64,000 nt of DNA from Streptomyces aureus (GTDB taxonomy: Bacteria; Actinomycetota; Actinomycetes; Streptomycetales; Streptomycetaceae): NCBI RefSeq assembly GCF_000725495.1, contig NZ_JNZD01000009.1:1-64000 (forward strand). The letters run 5' to 3'. This document shows, in pieces, positions 33,655-42,599 of this stretch. The notes under the pieces were generated by a model that had not been told where the DNA came from, did not search any database, and was given only the letters and a program-made list of their open reading frames with translations. The stretch's first letter is position 1. Every line of letters starts with the position of its first letter. Both the position numbers and the translations under genes were made by a program.

Positions 33655-35199
33655 CTAGGAGCAGACGGTGTTGGCCGGCGGGACGGTGCCCTGCAGCAGA
33701 TAGCTGTTCACCGCGTTCTGCACGCACTTGTTCTTGCTGTCGTAGGCCCCGTGCCCCTGGCCCTTGTACGTCAGCTGGACCCCGACGCCCTTGCCGAGCG
33801 CGTTCACCATCGCCCGCGCGCCCTCGTACGGTGTCGCGGGGTCGCCGGTGTTGCCGACGACGAGGATCGGAGCCGCGCCGGGGGCGCTGACGTCCGGGTG
33901 CTCGGCGGCTCCCGGCACCGCCCAGTCGGTGCAGCCGACCATGCCCCAGGCCAGGTAGTCGCCGAACAGCGGCGAGGCGGCCCGGAACCCGGGAAGCTTC
34001 GACTTCACGTAGTCCGCGGTGTAACGCGGCTTGTCGTCGGCGCAGTTGATGGCGATGTTCGCCGGGGTGATGTTGCTGTACTGGCCGTTCTCGCTGCGTC
34101 CGTTCATCGAGTCCGAGAGCAGCATCAGCACCTTGCCGTCGCCGTCGTAGGCCTGCTCCAGTCCTTCCGTCAGGTACTCCCAGAAGTCCTTGGAGTACAG
34201 CGACTGCGCGATGCCGCTGGTCGCCGCGGTCTGGGTGAGCCGGCGCGGGAAGACCCCGGGGATCGGCTTGCCGTCGAGGTCCTTCAGCAGTTTGGCGATG
34301 CGGTCCTTGACGTCCTGCGGGCTGTCGCCGATGGGACAGCCGTCGGCCTTGGCGGTGCAGTCCTTCGCGAAGTTGTCGAGGGCGAGCTGGAAGCCCTTGG
34401 CCTGGCCGAGCGAGCTCTGCTCGACGTTCTGGGTCGGGTCGACGACCCCGTCGAACACGGCCCGGCCCACGTTCTTGGGGAACAGATGGGCGTAGACGCC
34501 GCCCAGTTCGGTGCCGTACGAGATGCCGAAGTAGTGCAGCTTGTCGTCGCCGAGGACCTGCCGCATCAGATCCATGTCGCGGGCGGCGTCCGTGGTGCGC
34601 ACATGGGGGAGGACCTTGCCGGAGTTCTTGTCGCACGCCGCGTTGAACGCCTTGGTGTTCTTCAGCAGCGTCTGCTGCTCGGCGGCGTCGTCCGGGGTGG
34701 CGTCCTGCTGGAAGAACCGGTCGAGCTGCTGGTCGCTCTCGCACTTCACACCCGCGCTGCGGCCGACACCGCGCGGGTCGAAGCTCACCAGGTCGTAGCG
34801 GCTGCGCAGGGCGGCGTAGTCCTGTCCGAAGGCGGGCAGCGTGGCGACGCCCGATCCGCCGGGGCCGCCGAAGTTGAAGACGAGAGAGCCGATCCGCCGG
34901 GCGGGGTCGCCGCTCGCCTTCGCCCGGATCAGCGCGAGCCCGATGGTGTCGCCCTTGGGGTCCGACCAGTCCAGGGGCACCTTCATGGTGGCGCACTGCC
35001 ACTCGGCGCCGCCCGGCAGCGGTGAGGGGGAGGTGCCGCCGCCCTGGGCCTCGGACGGTGCGGGGCACGCCTTCCAGTCCAGCTTCTGCGCCGTCAGGTC
35101 CCCGTCCCCGGAGTCGCTGCCGCAACCGGACATCCACGAGGTCAGCAGGACGGCGGTGACGGCCAGGGCGGCGGCCCGCGGCCGGGACGGGTTCGGCAT
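33655..35199 (-). CDS. SlpD/SlpE-like secreted lipoprotein peptidase 2
   Basis: A 514-residue paralogue of the preceding gene with the same architecture: signal peptide with lipobox WMSGC (Cys26), FNFGGPGGSGVATLPAF, YFGISYGTELGG, VVGNTGDPATPYEGAR and GQGHGAYDSKN. Four extra cysteines, including CTAKADGCP and INCADD, may form disulfides. ATG 35199 is preferred, but an in-frame ATG at 35208 is possible. It shares a strand with its neighbour 116 bp away, so the pair could be one transcript or separate. A tandem duplication of an ancestral Tap-like gene is likely. Confidence 0.9.
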   Translation of the reverse strand: MPNPSRPRAAALAVTAVLLTSWMSGCGSDSGDGDLTAQKLDWKACPAPSEAQGGGTSPSPLPGGAEWQCATMKVPLDWSDPKGDTIGLALIRAKASGDPARRIGSLVFNFGGPGGSGVATLPAFGQDYAALRSRYDLVSFDPRGVGRSAGVKCESDQQLDRFFQQDATPDDAAEQQTLLKNTKAFNAACDKNSGKVLPHVRTTDAARDMDLMRQVLGDDKLHYFGISYGTELGGVYAHLFPKNVGRAVFDGVVDPTQNVEQSSLGQAKGFQLALDNFAKDCTAKADGCPIGDSPQDVKDRIAKLLKDLDGKPIPGVFPRRLTQTAATSGIAQSLYSKDFWEYLTEGLEQAYDGDGKVLMLLSDSMNGRSENGQYSNITPANIAINCADDKPRYTADYVKSKLPGFRAASPLFGDYLAWGMVGCTDWAVPGAAEHPDVSAPGAAPILVVGNTGDPATPYEGARAMVNALGKGVGVQLTYKGQGHGAYDSKNKCVQNAVNSYLLQGTVPPANTVCS

Positions 35200-35364
35200 G
35201 TTCCCCATCCTGCGGGCGCGCGGGGTGGGGCGCTCGGGGCGCGAGCCGTGCGGGTGAGGACCGACCGGAGCCACCGCCTGCGGTGCGGGGGCCGCGAGGC
35301 TTTCGGGGGGCGGCGAGGCTTTCGCGTCCCCGCCTGTGAGCGCGCTGCGGCGAGGCCGCCTTGC

Positions 35365-35388
35365 CGCCGCCCGCGGGGGCGGGCGGCG
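35365..35388 (-). terminator. putative terminator hairpin
   Basis: CGCCGCCCGC with GGGG loop and its complement (10-bp stem) just downstream of the large membrane-protein gene on the minus strand; no T-tract. Confidence 0.5.
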
Positions 35389-35399
35389 ACCGGGTGAGG

Positions 35400-38240
35400 C
35401 TAGAGCGCGCCCTTGCGGGTCAGATGGTTGAAGAACAGCCATCCCGGCAGCACCGGGATCCACAGGGTCAGCAGCCGGTACAGGAGCACCGCGGGCGCGG
35501 CGACCTCCTTGGGCAGCCCGACGGCGATCAGACCGACGGTCAGGGTCGCCTCCACCGCGCCGACACCGCCCGGGGTCGGGGCCGCCGAGCCGAGCGCGTT
35601 GCCGGCGAGGAAGACGACGGCGACGCTGGCGAGGCTCAGGGTGGTCGTCTCCTCGTGGCCGAACGCGCGGATCGAGGCGTCCAGGCACATCACGAAGCAG
35701 GCCGTCAGCAGCAGCATGCCGCCGATGCCGGTGACGAGCTTCTGCGGCCGCTGCAGCACGTCCAGCATGCGCGGCACGACCCCCGCGAACAGCGACCTCA
35801 CGCGCGTGGAGACGAACTTGCGCAGCAGCGGCACCGACGTCACCACGAGGATGAACACCGCGACGGTCAGCAGACCCGCGATGACCGTACGGGACGGCGA
35901 CAGGGACGGTGTCTTCTCCGTGCCCGTCAGATAGCCGAAGGACAGCAGCATCAGGATGTGGCAGCCGAGCCCGAACAGCTGCGACGCGCCGACACTGGCC
36001 ACCGCGAGTCCCGGGCGCACCCCGGCGCGCTGGAGGAAGCGGGTGTTCAGGGCGACGCCGCCGACCGCGGCGGGCGCCACGATCTTCACGAACGAGCCGG
36101 CGACCTGGGCCGCCGCGGTCCGCAGGAACGGCACCCGCTCGGGCACGAAGCCGAGGAGGCTCATCGCCGCCGCGAAGTAGCTCAGGGCGGAGAACAGCGC
36201 GGCCGCCGCGACCCAGCCCCATTCGGCGTTGTCGAAGAGGGTCCCGAACTCGATGTGGGTGAGCTGCGTGAGCAGGAAGTACGCGCCGATCGCACCGGCG
36301 ATGACACTGATCAGCGTGCGGGGCTTGACCCGCTCGAGACGGGCCGGCTCCACGGGCGCCTGCGGTCTGATCAACAGGACCTGGTGGCGGATCTGGGTGA
36401 GCAGGTCCTCCTCGCGCGCCTCGTCCAGGGCCTCGTCGATCGCCCGCTTCTCGGCGCGCTGCTCGGCGCGCACGGCCTTCTTCCCGGCCTTCTCCGGCAG
36501 GGCCGCGGCCGTTTCCCCGCCCTGCTCGGCTTCCGCGGCGCGGGCGAGCCTGGCCTGGCGCGAGGCCTCCAGGACCGCCTCGCGTTCGCGCTGGGCGCGC
36601 TCCCGGGCGAGTCTGCGCAGCGTCGCGCGCGTGGAGCGCGTCAGCGCGATCGGCTGGAGCATGGGCAGACAGTCGGCGACGGCGTCGGGGCCGAGCACGC
36701 CCACCGCCGAGGCCACCGCGCGCTCGGCGCCCACGCGCAGCGCGAGGGTGGTGACCAGCTGGGCGATGTCCATGCGCAGCACCAGATCGCCCGCCGCGAT
36801 CTCGCCGCTGCGCAGGTCCGTGAGGATCACCGTGCCGGAACGATCCACCAGAATCGCGTCGCCCGCGAGTCTGCGGTGGGCGATGCGCCGGGACTGCAGG
36901 GCCTGCACCTGGTGCCAGGTGTCGCGCAGCAGGTCGTCGGTGATCAGTTCGTCGGGCAGCGAGTCGAGGGTGTGCGCGCCGGTGTGTTCGTAGACGAGCA
37001 TCACGGCGTCCGGGCCGAGCTCGGAGGTGGCGATCAGCTTGGGCGCGTTGGCGCCGGCCGCGATCGCCGCGTAGGCGAGGAGGGCTTCCTGCTCCAGGGC
37101 CTGGCGCAGCGACTGGAGGCTGCGGCGTGTGGTGATGCCGCGAAGCGTCAGTCGGCGCCAGGCGCGGTAGAAGAACCCCTGGGCCTGCTGTTCGCGGTCG
37201 ACGACCGTGACGTCCAGCGGCGGCCCGTCCTCCAGGGTGACGAAGTAGCGCCGGCCTCGGTCGCCGCTCTCGGCGGTCTCCGGGGTCTCCTCGCGGGCCG
37301 CGCTGACCGGGTGGAAGCCGACGTGCCGGAGCCCGGCCATCAGGGTCCGCCCGGTCGGCCGCACGTTCGGTGAACCGACCGCGTACAGCGTTCCGTAGGC
37401 GACGGTCCAGCCGATGAGCACGGTCAGGATGATCGAGAACGGGGTCGTGTAGCCGGTGACCAGCATGGAGAAGGCGTCGAGGAGCAGGACGACCCAGAGC
37501 ACCCCGCGCCAGCGGGGTCTGCGGGACATCCCGACCGCCGTCATGTAGGCGATGACCGGTGCGAGATAGCCGTGCACGGGGTCGGTGAGGGCGTGGATGT
37601 CGCTCGGCGAGGGCTGGGTCAGCGCCTCCTGGATGGAGTCGGGCGCGGCCTTGGCGACCCAGAGGTCGGTGGCGAGGGTCACGCCGTGCGCGAGGACCGC
37701 GGCGAGGACGCCGTCGGCGATGCGCAGCCCGTCCCGTTTGATCAGCCGTTCGATGGCGAAGGCGACCGGCACCAGGAGGATCGCGATGCTGGACGCCAGA
37801 CCCGCGATCTTGATCAGCAGATCGGGTGCCTGTCCGGTGCCCTTGTTGATGTCCTGTTCGAGACCCGAGGTGGTGCCGTGCGCGAACGCGGCGATGCCGA
37901 GCAGCACCACGATCGCGAGGACGCCGACGAGGAGCCGCATCAGGTCGGACGGGCGGTGCACGCGCGCGGGGAGCAGCGGTTCGTCGCCTTCGACCTCGTC
38001 GGCGTGGACCTCCTCCTCGCAGCCGCGCTCGGCCCGCCGGGTCGCGTCCGAGGAGGGCTCCGCTTCGCCGGCGGCCGTCCCGCTCACGGGGGAGGGGGAC
38101 TCGCCGGGCTTGTCGTCCGGCTCCTTCTCGTCCTTGGCGTCCGCCCGGTCCCTGTCGGCCTTCTCGTCGGCGGTGTCAGGGCGTGACGAGCCGGCGGAGA
38201 TGCCCTCCGCGTCCTCGGGGTGCACGCCCTGCTGCCTCAT
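35400..38240 (-). CDS. LPG-synthase-like membrane protein with kinase-like domain
   Basis: 946 residues. Residues 1-95 are acidic and disordered, then about six N-terminal transmembrane helices (residues about 100-270). A soluble domain (about 290-590) has features of a kinase or phosphotransferase fold (MLVYEHTGAHTLDSLP, RRIAHRRLAGDAILVDRSGTVILTDLRSGEI), though the HRD/DFG positions read HRR and DLR. A C-terminal UPF0104 flippase (about 640-946) with AAPTPGGVGAVEATLTVGLIAVGL is the MprF/LPG hallmark. This architecture resembles MprF-like flippases. ATG 38240 has AAGAAGAG upstream; GTG 38264 is the alternative. Lipid substrate unknown. Confidence 0.87.
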   Translation of the reverse strand: MRQQGVHPEDAEGISAGSSRPDTADEKADRDRADAKDEKEPDDKPGESPSPVSGTAAGEAEPSSDATRRAERGCEEEVHADEVEGDEPLLPARVHRPSDLMRLLVGVLAIVVLLGIAAFAHGTTSGLEQDINKGTGQAPDLLIKIAGLASSIAILLVPVAFAIERLIKRDGLRIADGVLAAVLAHGVTLATDLWVAKAAPDSIQEALTQPSPSDIHALTDPVHGYLAPVIAYMTAVGMSRRPRWRGVLWVVLLLDAFSMLVTGYTTPFSIILTVLIGWTVAYGTLYAVGSPNVRPTGRTLMAGLRHVGFHPVSAAREETPETAESGDRGRRYFVTLEDGPPLDVTVVDREQQAQGFFYRAWRRLTLRGITTRRSLQSLRQALEQEALLAYAAIAAGANAPKLIATSELGPDAVMLVYEHTGAHTLDSLPDELITDDLLRDTWHQVQALQSRRIAHRRLAGDAILVDRSGTVILTDLRSGEIAAGDLVLRMDIAQLVTTLALRVGAERAVASAVGVLGPDAVADCLPMLQPIALTRSTRATLRRLARERAQREREAVLEASRQARLARAAEAEQGGETAAALPEKAGKKAVRAEQRAEKRAIDEALDEAREEDLLTQIRHQVLLIRPQAPVEPARLERVKPRTLISVIAGAIGAYFLLTQLTHIEFGTLFDNAEWGWVAAAALFSALSYFAAAMSLLGFVPERVPFLRTAAAQVAGSFVKIVAPAAVGGVALNTRFLQRAGVRPGLAVASVGASQLFGLGCHILMLLSFGYLTGTEKTPSLSPSRTVIAGLLTVAVFILVVTSVPLLRKFVSTRVRSLFAGVVPRMLDVLQRPQKLVTGIGGMLLLTACFVMCLDASIRAFGHEETTTLSLASVAVVFLAGNALGSAAPTPGGVGAVEATLTVGLIAVGLPKEVAAPAVLLYRLLTLWIPVLPGWLFFNHLTRKGAL

Positions 38241-38425
38241 GGTCTCTTCTTGATCTCGTATCACCGGTCACCGCCCGCACGATGGTGGCATGCCCGACCG
38301 ACACACGGGGGCATCAGGGTGCAAATGCGGGGCGTGCAATCTGCTACAAGCGTCACTCCGCGGGAAGGAATACGCACGGTCGCCACCGGGCCGCGTTGTC
38401 GGTGGGGTGCGGCAGGATGGGGCGG

Positions 38426-38791
38426 ATGAGCGAGGAGAGCCTTCCGGCGGACGCCCTGCCGGAGTACGCGGAGCGGGTCCTCGACGTCGCCGAGCGGATT
38501 CCGCCCGGCCGCGTCATGACGTACGGCGACATCGCCGAATGGCTGGAGGAAGGCGGACCGCGCCAGGTGGGCCGGGTGCTCGCCCTGTACGGCGGCGCGG
38601 TTCCGTGGTGGCGCGTCATGCGGGCCGACGGGGTGCTGCTGCCGGGCCACGAACTGGACGCGCTGGCCCACTACCGCGCCGAGGGGACGCCTCTGAAGGA
38701 GGCGAGCCGGGCCTCCGCCGGGCATCTGCCACGGGTCGACATGAGGCGGGCCCGCTGGGACGGCGGCCAGAGCGCGGAAGGTCACACCTGA
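38426..38791 (+). CDS. alkyltransferase-like protein (ATL)
   Basis: A 121-residue MGMT-fold protein. The DNA-binding helix-turn-helix region RVMTYGDIAEWLEEGGPRQVGRVLALYGG is clear, but the catalytic PCHR motif of methyltransferases is replaced by PWWRV: the Cys position is Trp. Such ATL proteins bind O6-alkylguanine and hand the lesion to nucleotide-excision repair without transferring the alkyl group. ATG 38426 lacks a ribosome site but has CAGGAT 7 nt upstream, suggesting a leaderless message. It is divergent from the membrane protein gene and near the adnAB repair genes. Confidence 0.88.
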   Translation: MSEESLPADALPEYAERVLDVAERIPPGRVMTYGDIAEWLEEGGPRQVGRVLALYGGAVPWWRVMRADGVLLPGHELDALAHYRAEGTPLKEASRASAGHLPRVDMRRARWDGGQSAEGHT

Positions 38792-38855
38792 CAGCTTCCG
38801 GCATTCACGCGGCCGAAGGGGACACTGAGGTCCGTACGAGGGAAACGAGGCACAT

Positions 38856-38886
38856 CCGTGACATGCCGTACGTTCGTACGTCACGG
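38856..38886. promoter_or_regulatory. 31-bp palindromic site upstream of adnA
   Basis: CCGTGAC (38856-38862) and GTCACGG (38880-38886) flank a core with GTACGTTCGTAC-like symmetry. It is 160 bp upstream of the adnA start and could bind a dimeric regulator. It does not match the GAAC-N4-GTTC LexA box of Streptomyces. Confidence 0.45.
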
Positions 38887-39046
38887 GACGCATGCGACGC
38901 ACGGGGCCTGAGGGAAGAACCGGAAGCTCTCCTTCCGTGAACCTCACCGGCGTAGCGTCGTCGGCACGCGTCCCCCGCGCCCCGCGGCCACCGCCCACCA
39001 CGCGGCAGTCCGCCCACCAGCACGACCACCAGGACCGGCGAACCAC

Positions 39047-42000
39047 GTGAGCTCCACTTCCTCCACCCGGCGCCCGACGCACCCCTTGGTGCGTCAGGGG
39101 GCCCGTGGTGCGTACCGGCTGGTGCGCACCGCGCCGGCCCGGGTGGACCCTCCTCGTCTTGACGCGGCACAGCGCGCGGTGGTTGACCACGCGGGCGGAC
39201 CGCTGCTCGTGCTCGCCGGGCCCGGCACGGGCAAGACGACCACCCTCGTCGAGTCGGTGGCCGCCCGGATCGAACGCGGCGGCGACCCCGAGCGGACCCT
39301 GGTGCTCACCTTCAGCCGCAAGGCGGCCGTCGAGCTCCGCGACCGGATGGCACTGCGCATAGGAGCCGCCCGCGCGCCCCGGGCCACCACGTTCCACTCC
39401 TTCTCCTACGCCCTGATCCGCGCCCACCAGGACAGCGACCTGTTCGTGGAGCCCCTGCGGCTGCTGTCCGGCCCGGAGCAGGACGTGGCCGTGCGCGAGC
39501 TGCTCGCGGGGCAGCCCGACCTGGAGCGGCTCGGCCTCGCCCATGTGCGCTGGCCGGACGAGCTGCGCGCCTGCCTGACCACGCGCGGCTTCGCCGACGA
39601 GGTCCGCGCGGTCCTCGCCCGCAGCCGGGAACTCGGACTCGGTCCCGACGCCCTGGAGGCCTTCGCCCGGCGCATCGGCCGCCCCGACTGGGGAGCCGCG
39701 GCCGCCTTCCTCGCCGAGTACCTGGACGTCCTCGACCTGCAGGGAGTCCTCGACTACGCCGAACTGGTCCACCGCGCTGTGCTCCTCGTCGGCCGGCCCG
39801 AGGTCGCCGCGCGGCTCGCCGCGCAGTACGACGCCGTCTACGTGGACGAGTACCAGGACACCGATCCCGCACAGGTGCGGCTGCTGCGCGGCCTGGCCGG
39901 CGGCGGGCGCACCCTCGTCGCCTTCGGCGACCCCGACCAGTCGATCTACGCGTTCCGCGGCGCCGACGTCAACGGCATCCTCGACTTCCCCGACGCCTTC
40001 CCGCGCGTGGACGGCCGCCCGGCCCCGGTCGAGGTCCTCGGCACGTCCCGCCGCTCGGGCGCTGGACTGCTGGAGGCCACCCGGCGGCTCACCCTGCGCA
40101 TGCCGCTGACCCGGCTGCCCGCGCAGAAGGTGCGCGCCCACCGGGAACTGTCCCCGGTGCGGGACGGCGGCCGGGTCGAGGTCTACACGTACCCGACGGC
40201 CGGCACGGAGCTCGACAACATCGCGGACATCCTGCGCCGCGCCCACCTGGAGGACGGGGTCCCCTGGGGCGAGATGGCCGTCCTCGTGCGCGCCGGTTCC
40301 CGCACGATCCCGGTGATCCGGCGAGCGCTCACCTCGGCCGGCGTGCCCCTCGACATCGACGGCGACGACCTGCCCCTGCGGCACGAGCCCGCGGTCGCGC
40401 CGCTGCTGACGGCACTGCGGGCGGTCGCCCGCGCCGAGTCGGAGACGAACACGGACACGAGGCCGGGCGGGGACGAGAGCTCCGACGGCGACGAGGCGGC
40501 CGTCGTCGGGCCGTCCGAGGACACCGGCGCTGTCCGCCCCGCGGCCGTCGCCGGACCGGCGCAGGACACCGACGCCGTCGGCTCCGCGGCCTCCGCCGGA
40601 CCGGCGGAGCACACCGACACCGTCCGTCTCGCGTCCTGGCTCGACACCGAGACCGCGCTCACCCTGCTCGCCTCCCCGCTCGCCAGCATGGACGCCGCCG
40701 ACCTGCGGCGTCTGGGGCGCGCCCTGCGCGAGGAGGAGCGGGCCGGCGGAAACCTCGTACCGCCGCCGTCCGACGTCCTGCTCGCCCGGGCGCTGGCCGA
40801 ACCGGAACGGCTCGTCGCGCACGATCCCGCGTACGCCCGGGGGGCCCAGCGCCTCGGCGCGCTGCTGCGCACGGCGCGCGAGCGTCTGGCGGCCGGCGGA
40901 ACGGCCGAGGAGGCCCTGTGGGACCTCTGGGACGGCACCCCCTGGCCGCAGCGGCTGGAGCGGGCCGCCCGGCGCGGCGGCGCGGCCGGACGCAACGCCG
41001 ACCGCGACCTCGACGCCGTCTGCGCCCTGTTCGCGACCGCCGAACGCGCCGAGGAGCGCACCGGGGGCCGCGGCGCCCTGAACTTCCTGGAGGAGATCGA
41101 CGCCGAGGACATCGCGGCCGACACCCTCACCCGCAGGGCCGTCCGCCCCGACGCCGTACGCCTGATGACCGCGCACCGCTCCAAGGGCCTGGAGTGGCGC
41201 CTCGTCGTCGTCGCGGGCGTCCAGGAGGGTCTGTGGCCGGATCTCCGCCGCCGAGGCTCGCTGCTGGAGGCCGACCGCATCGGCCGGGACGGACTCGCCG
41301 AACCCCTCCCGCCCGGCGCCCTCCTCGCCGAGGAGCGCCGGCTCTTCTACGTGGCGGCCACACGCGCGCGTGAACGGCTCGTCGTGACGGCGGTGAAGGC
41401 ACCCGCCGATGACGGCGACCAGCCCTCCCGCTTCCTCACCGAACTCGGAGTCGAACCCAAGGACGTCACCGGCCGCCCGCGCCGCCCGCTGGCCGTCGCC
41501 CCGCTGGTCGCCGAGCTGCGCGCCACCACGGTCGACCCGAACGTCTCGGAGAAGCTGCGGCAGGCCGCGGCCCGCCGGCTGGCCCGGCTCGCCGCGCTCG
41601 CCGACGAGGACGGCCGCCCGCTCGTCCCCTCCGCGCACCCCTACCGCTGGTGGGGCATGTTCGAGCCGACCGAGAGCAAGGTCCCCCTCCGCGACCGCGA
41701 CCAGCCCGTCGTGCTCTCCGGCAGCGCCCTCGACCAGCTCGCCAACACCTGCTCCCTGCAGTGGTTCCTCGGCCGCGAGGTGAAGGCCGACGCGCCCGCG
41801 ACCGCCGCCCAGGGCTTCGGCAACGTGGTGCACGTCCTCGCCGACGAGGTCGCCTCCGGGCGCACCCCCGCGGACCTCGACGTCCTCATGGAGCGCCTCG
41901 ACTCCGTGTGGAACGCGCTCGCCTTCGACGCGCCCTGGAAGTCCGCGCAGGAGAAGGAGCACGCGCGTGTGGCGCTCGAACGCTTCCTGAAGTGGCACGT

Positions 42001-42508
42001 CATGGACCGCACCGGACGCACGCCGGTGGCCAGCGAGCACGACTTCGACGTGACCCTCGAAGCGGGCGAGTACGAGGTGCGCATCCGCGGCTCCATGGAC
42101 CGCGTCGAGGCCGACACCGAGGGCCGCGCCTACGTCGTCGACTTCAAGACCGGCAAGCAGGCACCGACGTCCGCCGAGGTGACCCGCCACCCCCAGCTCG
42201 CCGTCTACCAGCTCGCCGTCGGCGAGGGCGCCGTCGACGACGTCTTCGAAGGCACCCGCCCCGAGGCGGGCGGCGCCGAACTCGTCCAGCTCCGCCAGGG
42301 CGCCGCCAAGAAGAACGGCGGCGAGAGCCTGCCCAAGGTGCAGGCGCAGGAGCCGCTGGAGGGCGAGTGGGTCGGCGACCTGCTCGCGAACGCCGCCGGC
42401 AAGGTCCTGGACGAACGGTTCTCGCCGTCGACGGGACAGCACTGCACGCACTGCTCCTTCCGCGCCTCTTGCAGTGCCCGGCCGGAGGGCCGGCACGTGG
42501 TCGAGTGA
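39047..42508 (+). CDS. adnA: AdnA-type helicase-nuclease, Fe-S containing
   Basis: 1153 residues. UvrD-like motor: Walker A GPGTGKT (58-64), motif Ia TFSRKAAVEL, Walker B VYVDEYQDTD (about 265), DPDQSIYAFRGA, HRSKGLEW and AATRARERL. The C-terminal RecB-type nuclease has FGNVVHVLADEV and YVVDFKTGKQ (Asp-x-Lys). Cysteines in NTCSLQWFLG and HCTHCSFRASC could hold an iron-sulfur cluster as in AddB. With the next gene it matches mycobacterial AdnAB, a heterodimer that resects double-strand breaks. GTG 39047 has no strong ribosome site. Which partner is AdnA rests on gene order. Confidence 0.85.
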   Translation: MSSTSSTRRPTHPLVRQGARGAYRLVRTAPARVDPPRLDAAQRAVVDHAGGPLLVLAGPGTGKTTTLVESVAARIERGGDPERTLVLTFSRKAAVELRDRMALRIGAARAPRATTFHSFSYALIRAHQDSDLFVEPLRLLSGPEQDVAVRELLAGQPDLERLGLAHVRWPDELRACLTTRGFADEVRAVLARSRELGLGPDALEAFARRIGRPDWGAAAAFLAEYLDVLDLQGVLDYAELVHRAVLLVGRPEVAARLAAQYDAVYVDEYQDTDPAQVRLLRGLAGGGRTLVAFGDPDQSIYAFRGADVNGILDFPDAFPRVDGRPAPVEVLGTSRRSGAGLLEATRRLTLRMPLTRLPAQKVRAHRELSPVRDGGRVEVYTYPTAGTELDNIADILRRAHLEDGVPWGEMAVLVRAGSRTIPVIRRALTSAGVPLDIDGDDLPLRHEPAVAPLLTALRAVARAESETNTDTRPGGDESSDGDEAAVVGPSEDTGAVRPAAVAGPAQDTDAVGSAASAGPAEHTDTVRLASWLDTETALTLLASPLASMDAADLRRLGRALREEERAGGNLVPPPSDVLLARALAEPERLVAHDPAYARGAQRLGALLRTARERLAAGGTAEEALWDLWDGTPWPQRLERAARRGGAAGRNADRDLDAVCALFATAERAEERTGGRGALNFLEEIDAEDIAADTLTRRAVRPDAVRLMTAHRSKGLEWRLVVVAGVQEGLWPDLRRRGSLLEADRIGRDGLAEPLPPGALLAEERRLFYVAATRARERLVVTAVKAPADDGDQPSRFLTELGVEPKDVTGRPRRPLAVAPLVAELRATTVDPNVSEKLRQAAARRLARLAALADEDGRPLVPSAHPYRWWGMFEPTESKVPLRDRDQPVVLSGSALDQLANTCSLQWFLGREVKADAPATAAQGFGNVVHVLADEVASGRTPADLDVLMERLDSVWNALAFDAPWKSAQEKEHARVALERFLKWHVMDRTGRTPVASEHDFDVTLEAGEYEVRIRGSMDRVEADTEGRAYVVDFKTGKQAPTSAEVTRHPQLAVYQLAVGEGAVDDVFEGTRPEAGGAELVQLRQGAAKKNGGESLPKVQAQEPLEGEWVGDLLANAAGKVLDERFSPSTGQHCTHCSFRASCSARPEGRHVVE

Positions 42509-42599
42509 CACATAGCACCACATGTGCTGACCTGGGCTTCCTCCGCCCCGGCCGCCGATGTGGCCTCGGATGTCAGTGGACGCCGCTAGCCTCTGCGAC

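Noticed and set aside
31985..35137. One 1050-codon open frame spanning both lipoprotein peptidase genes
   Set aside because: The upstream half is an out-of-frame reading of the second peptidase. Each gene has its own signal peptide and catalytic triad in separate frames.
38856..38886. LexA (SOS) box upstream of adnA
   Set aside because: The palindrome does not contain GAAC-N4-GTTC.
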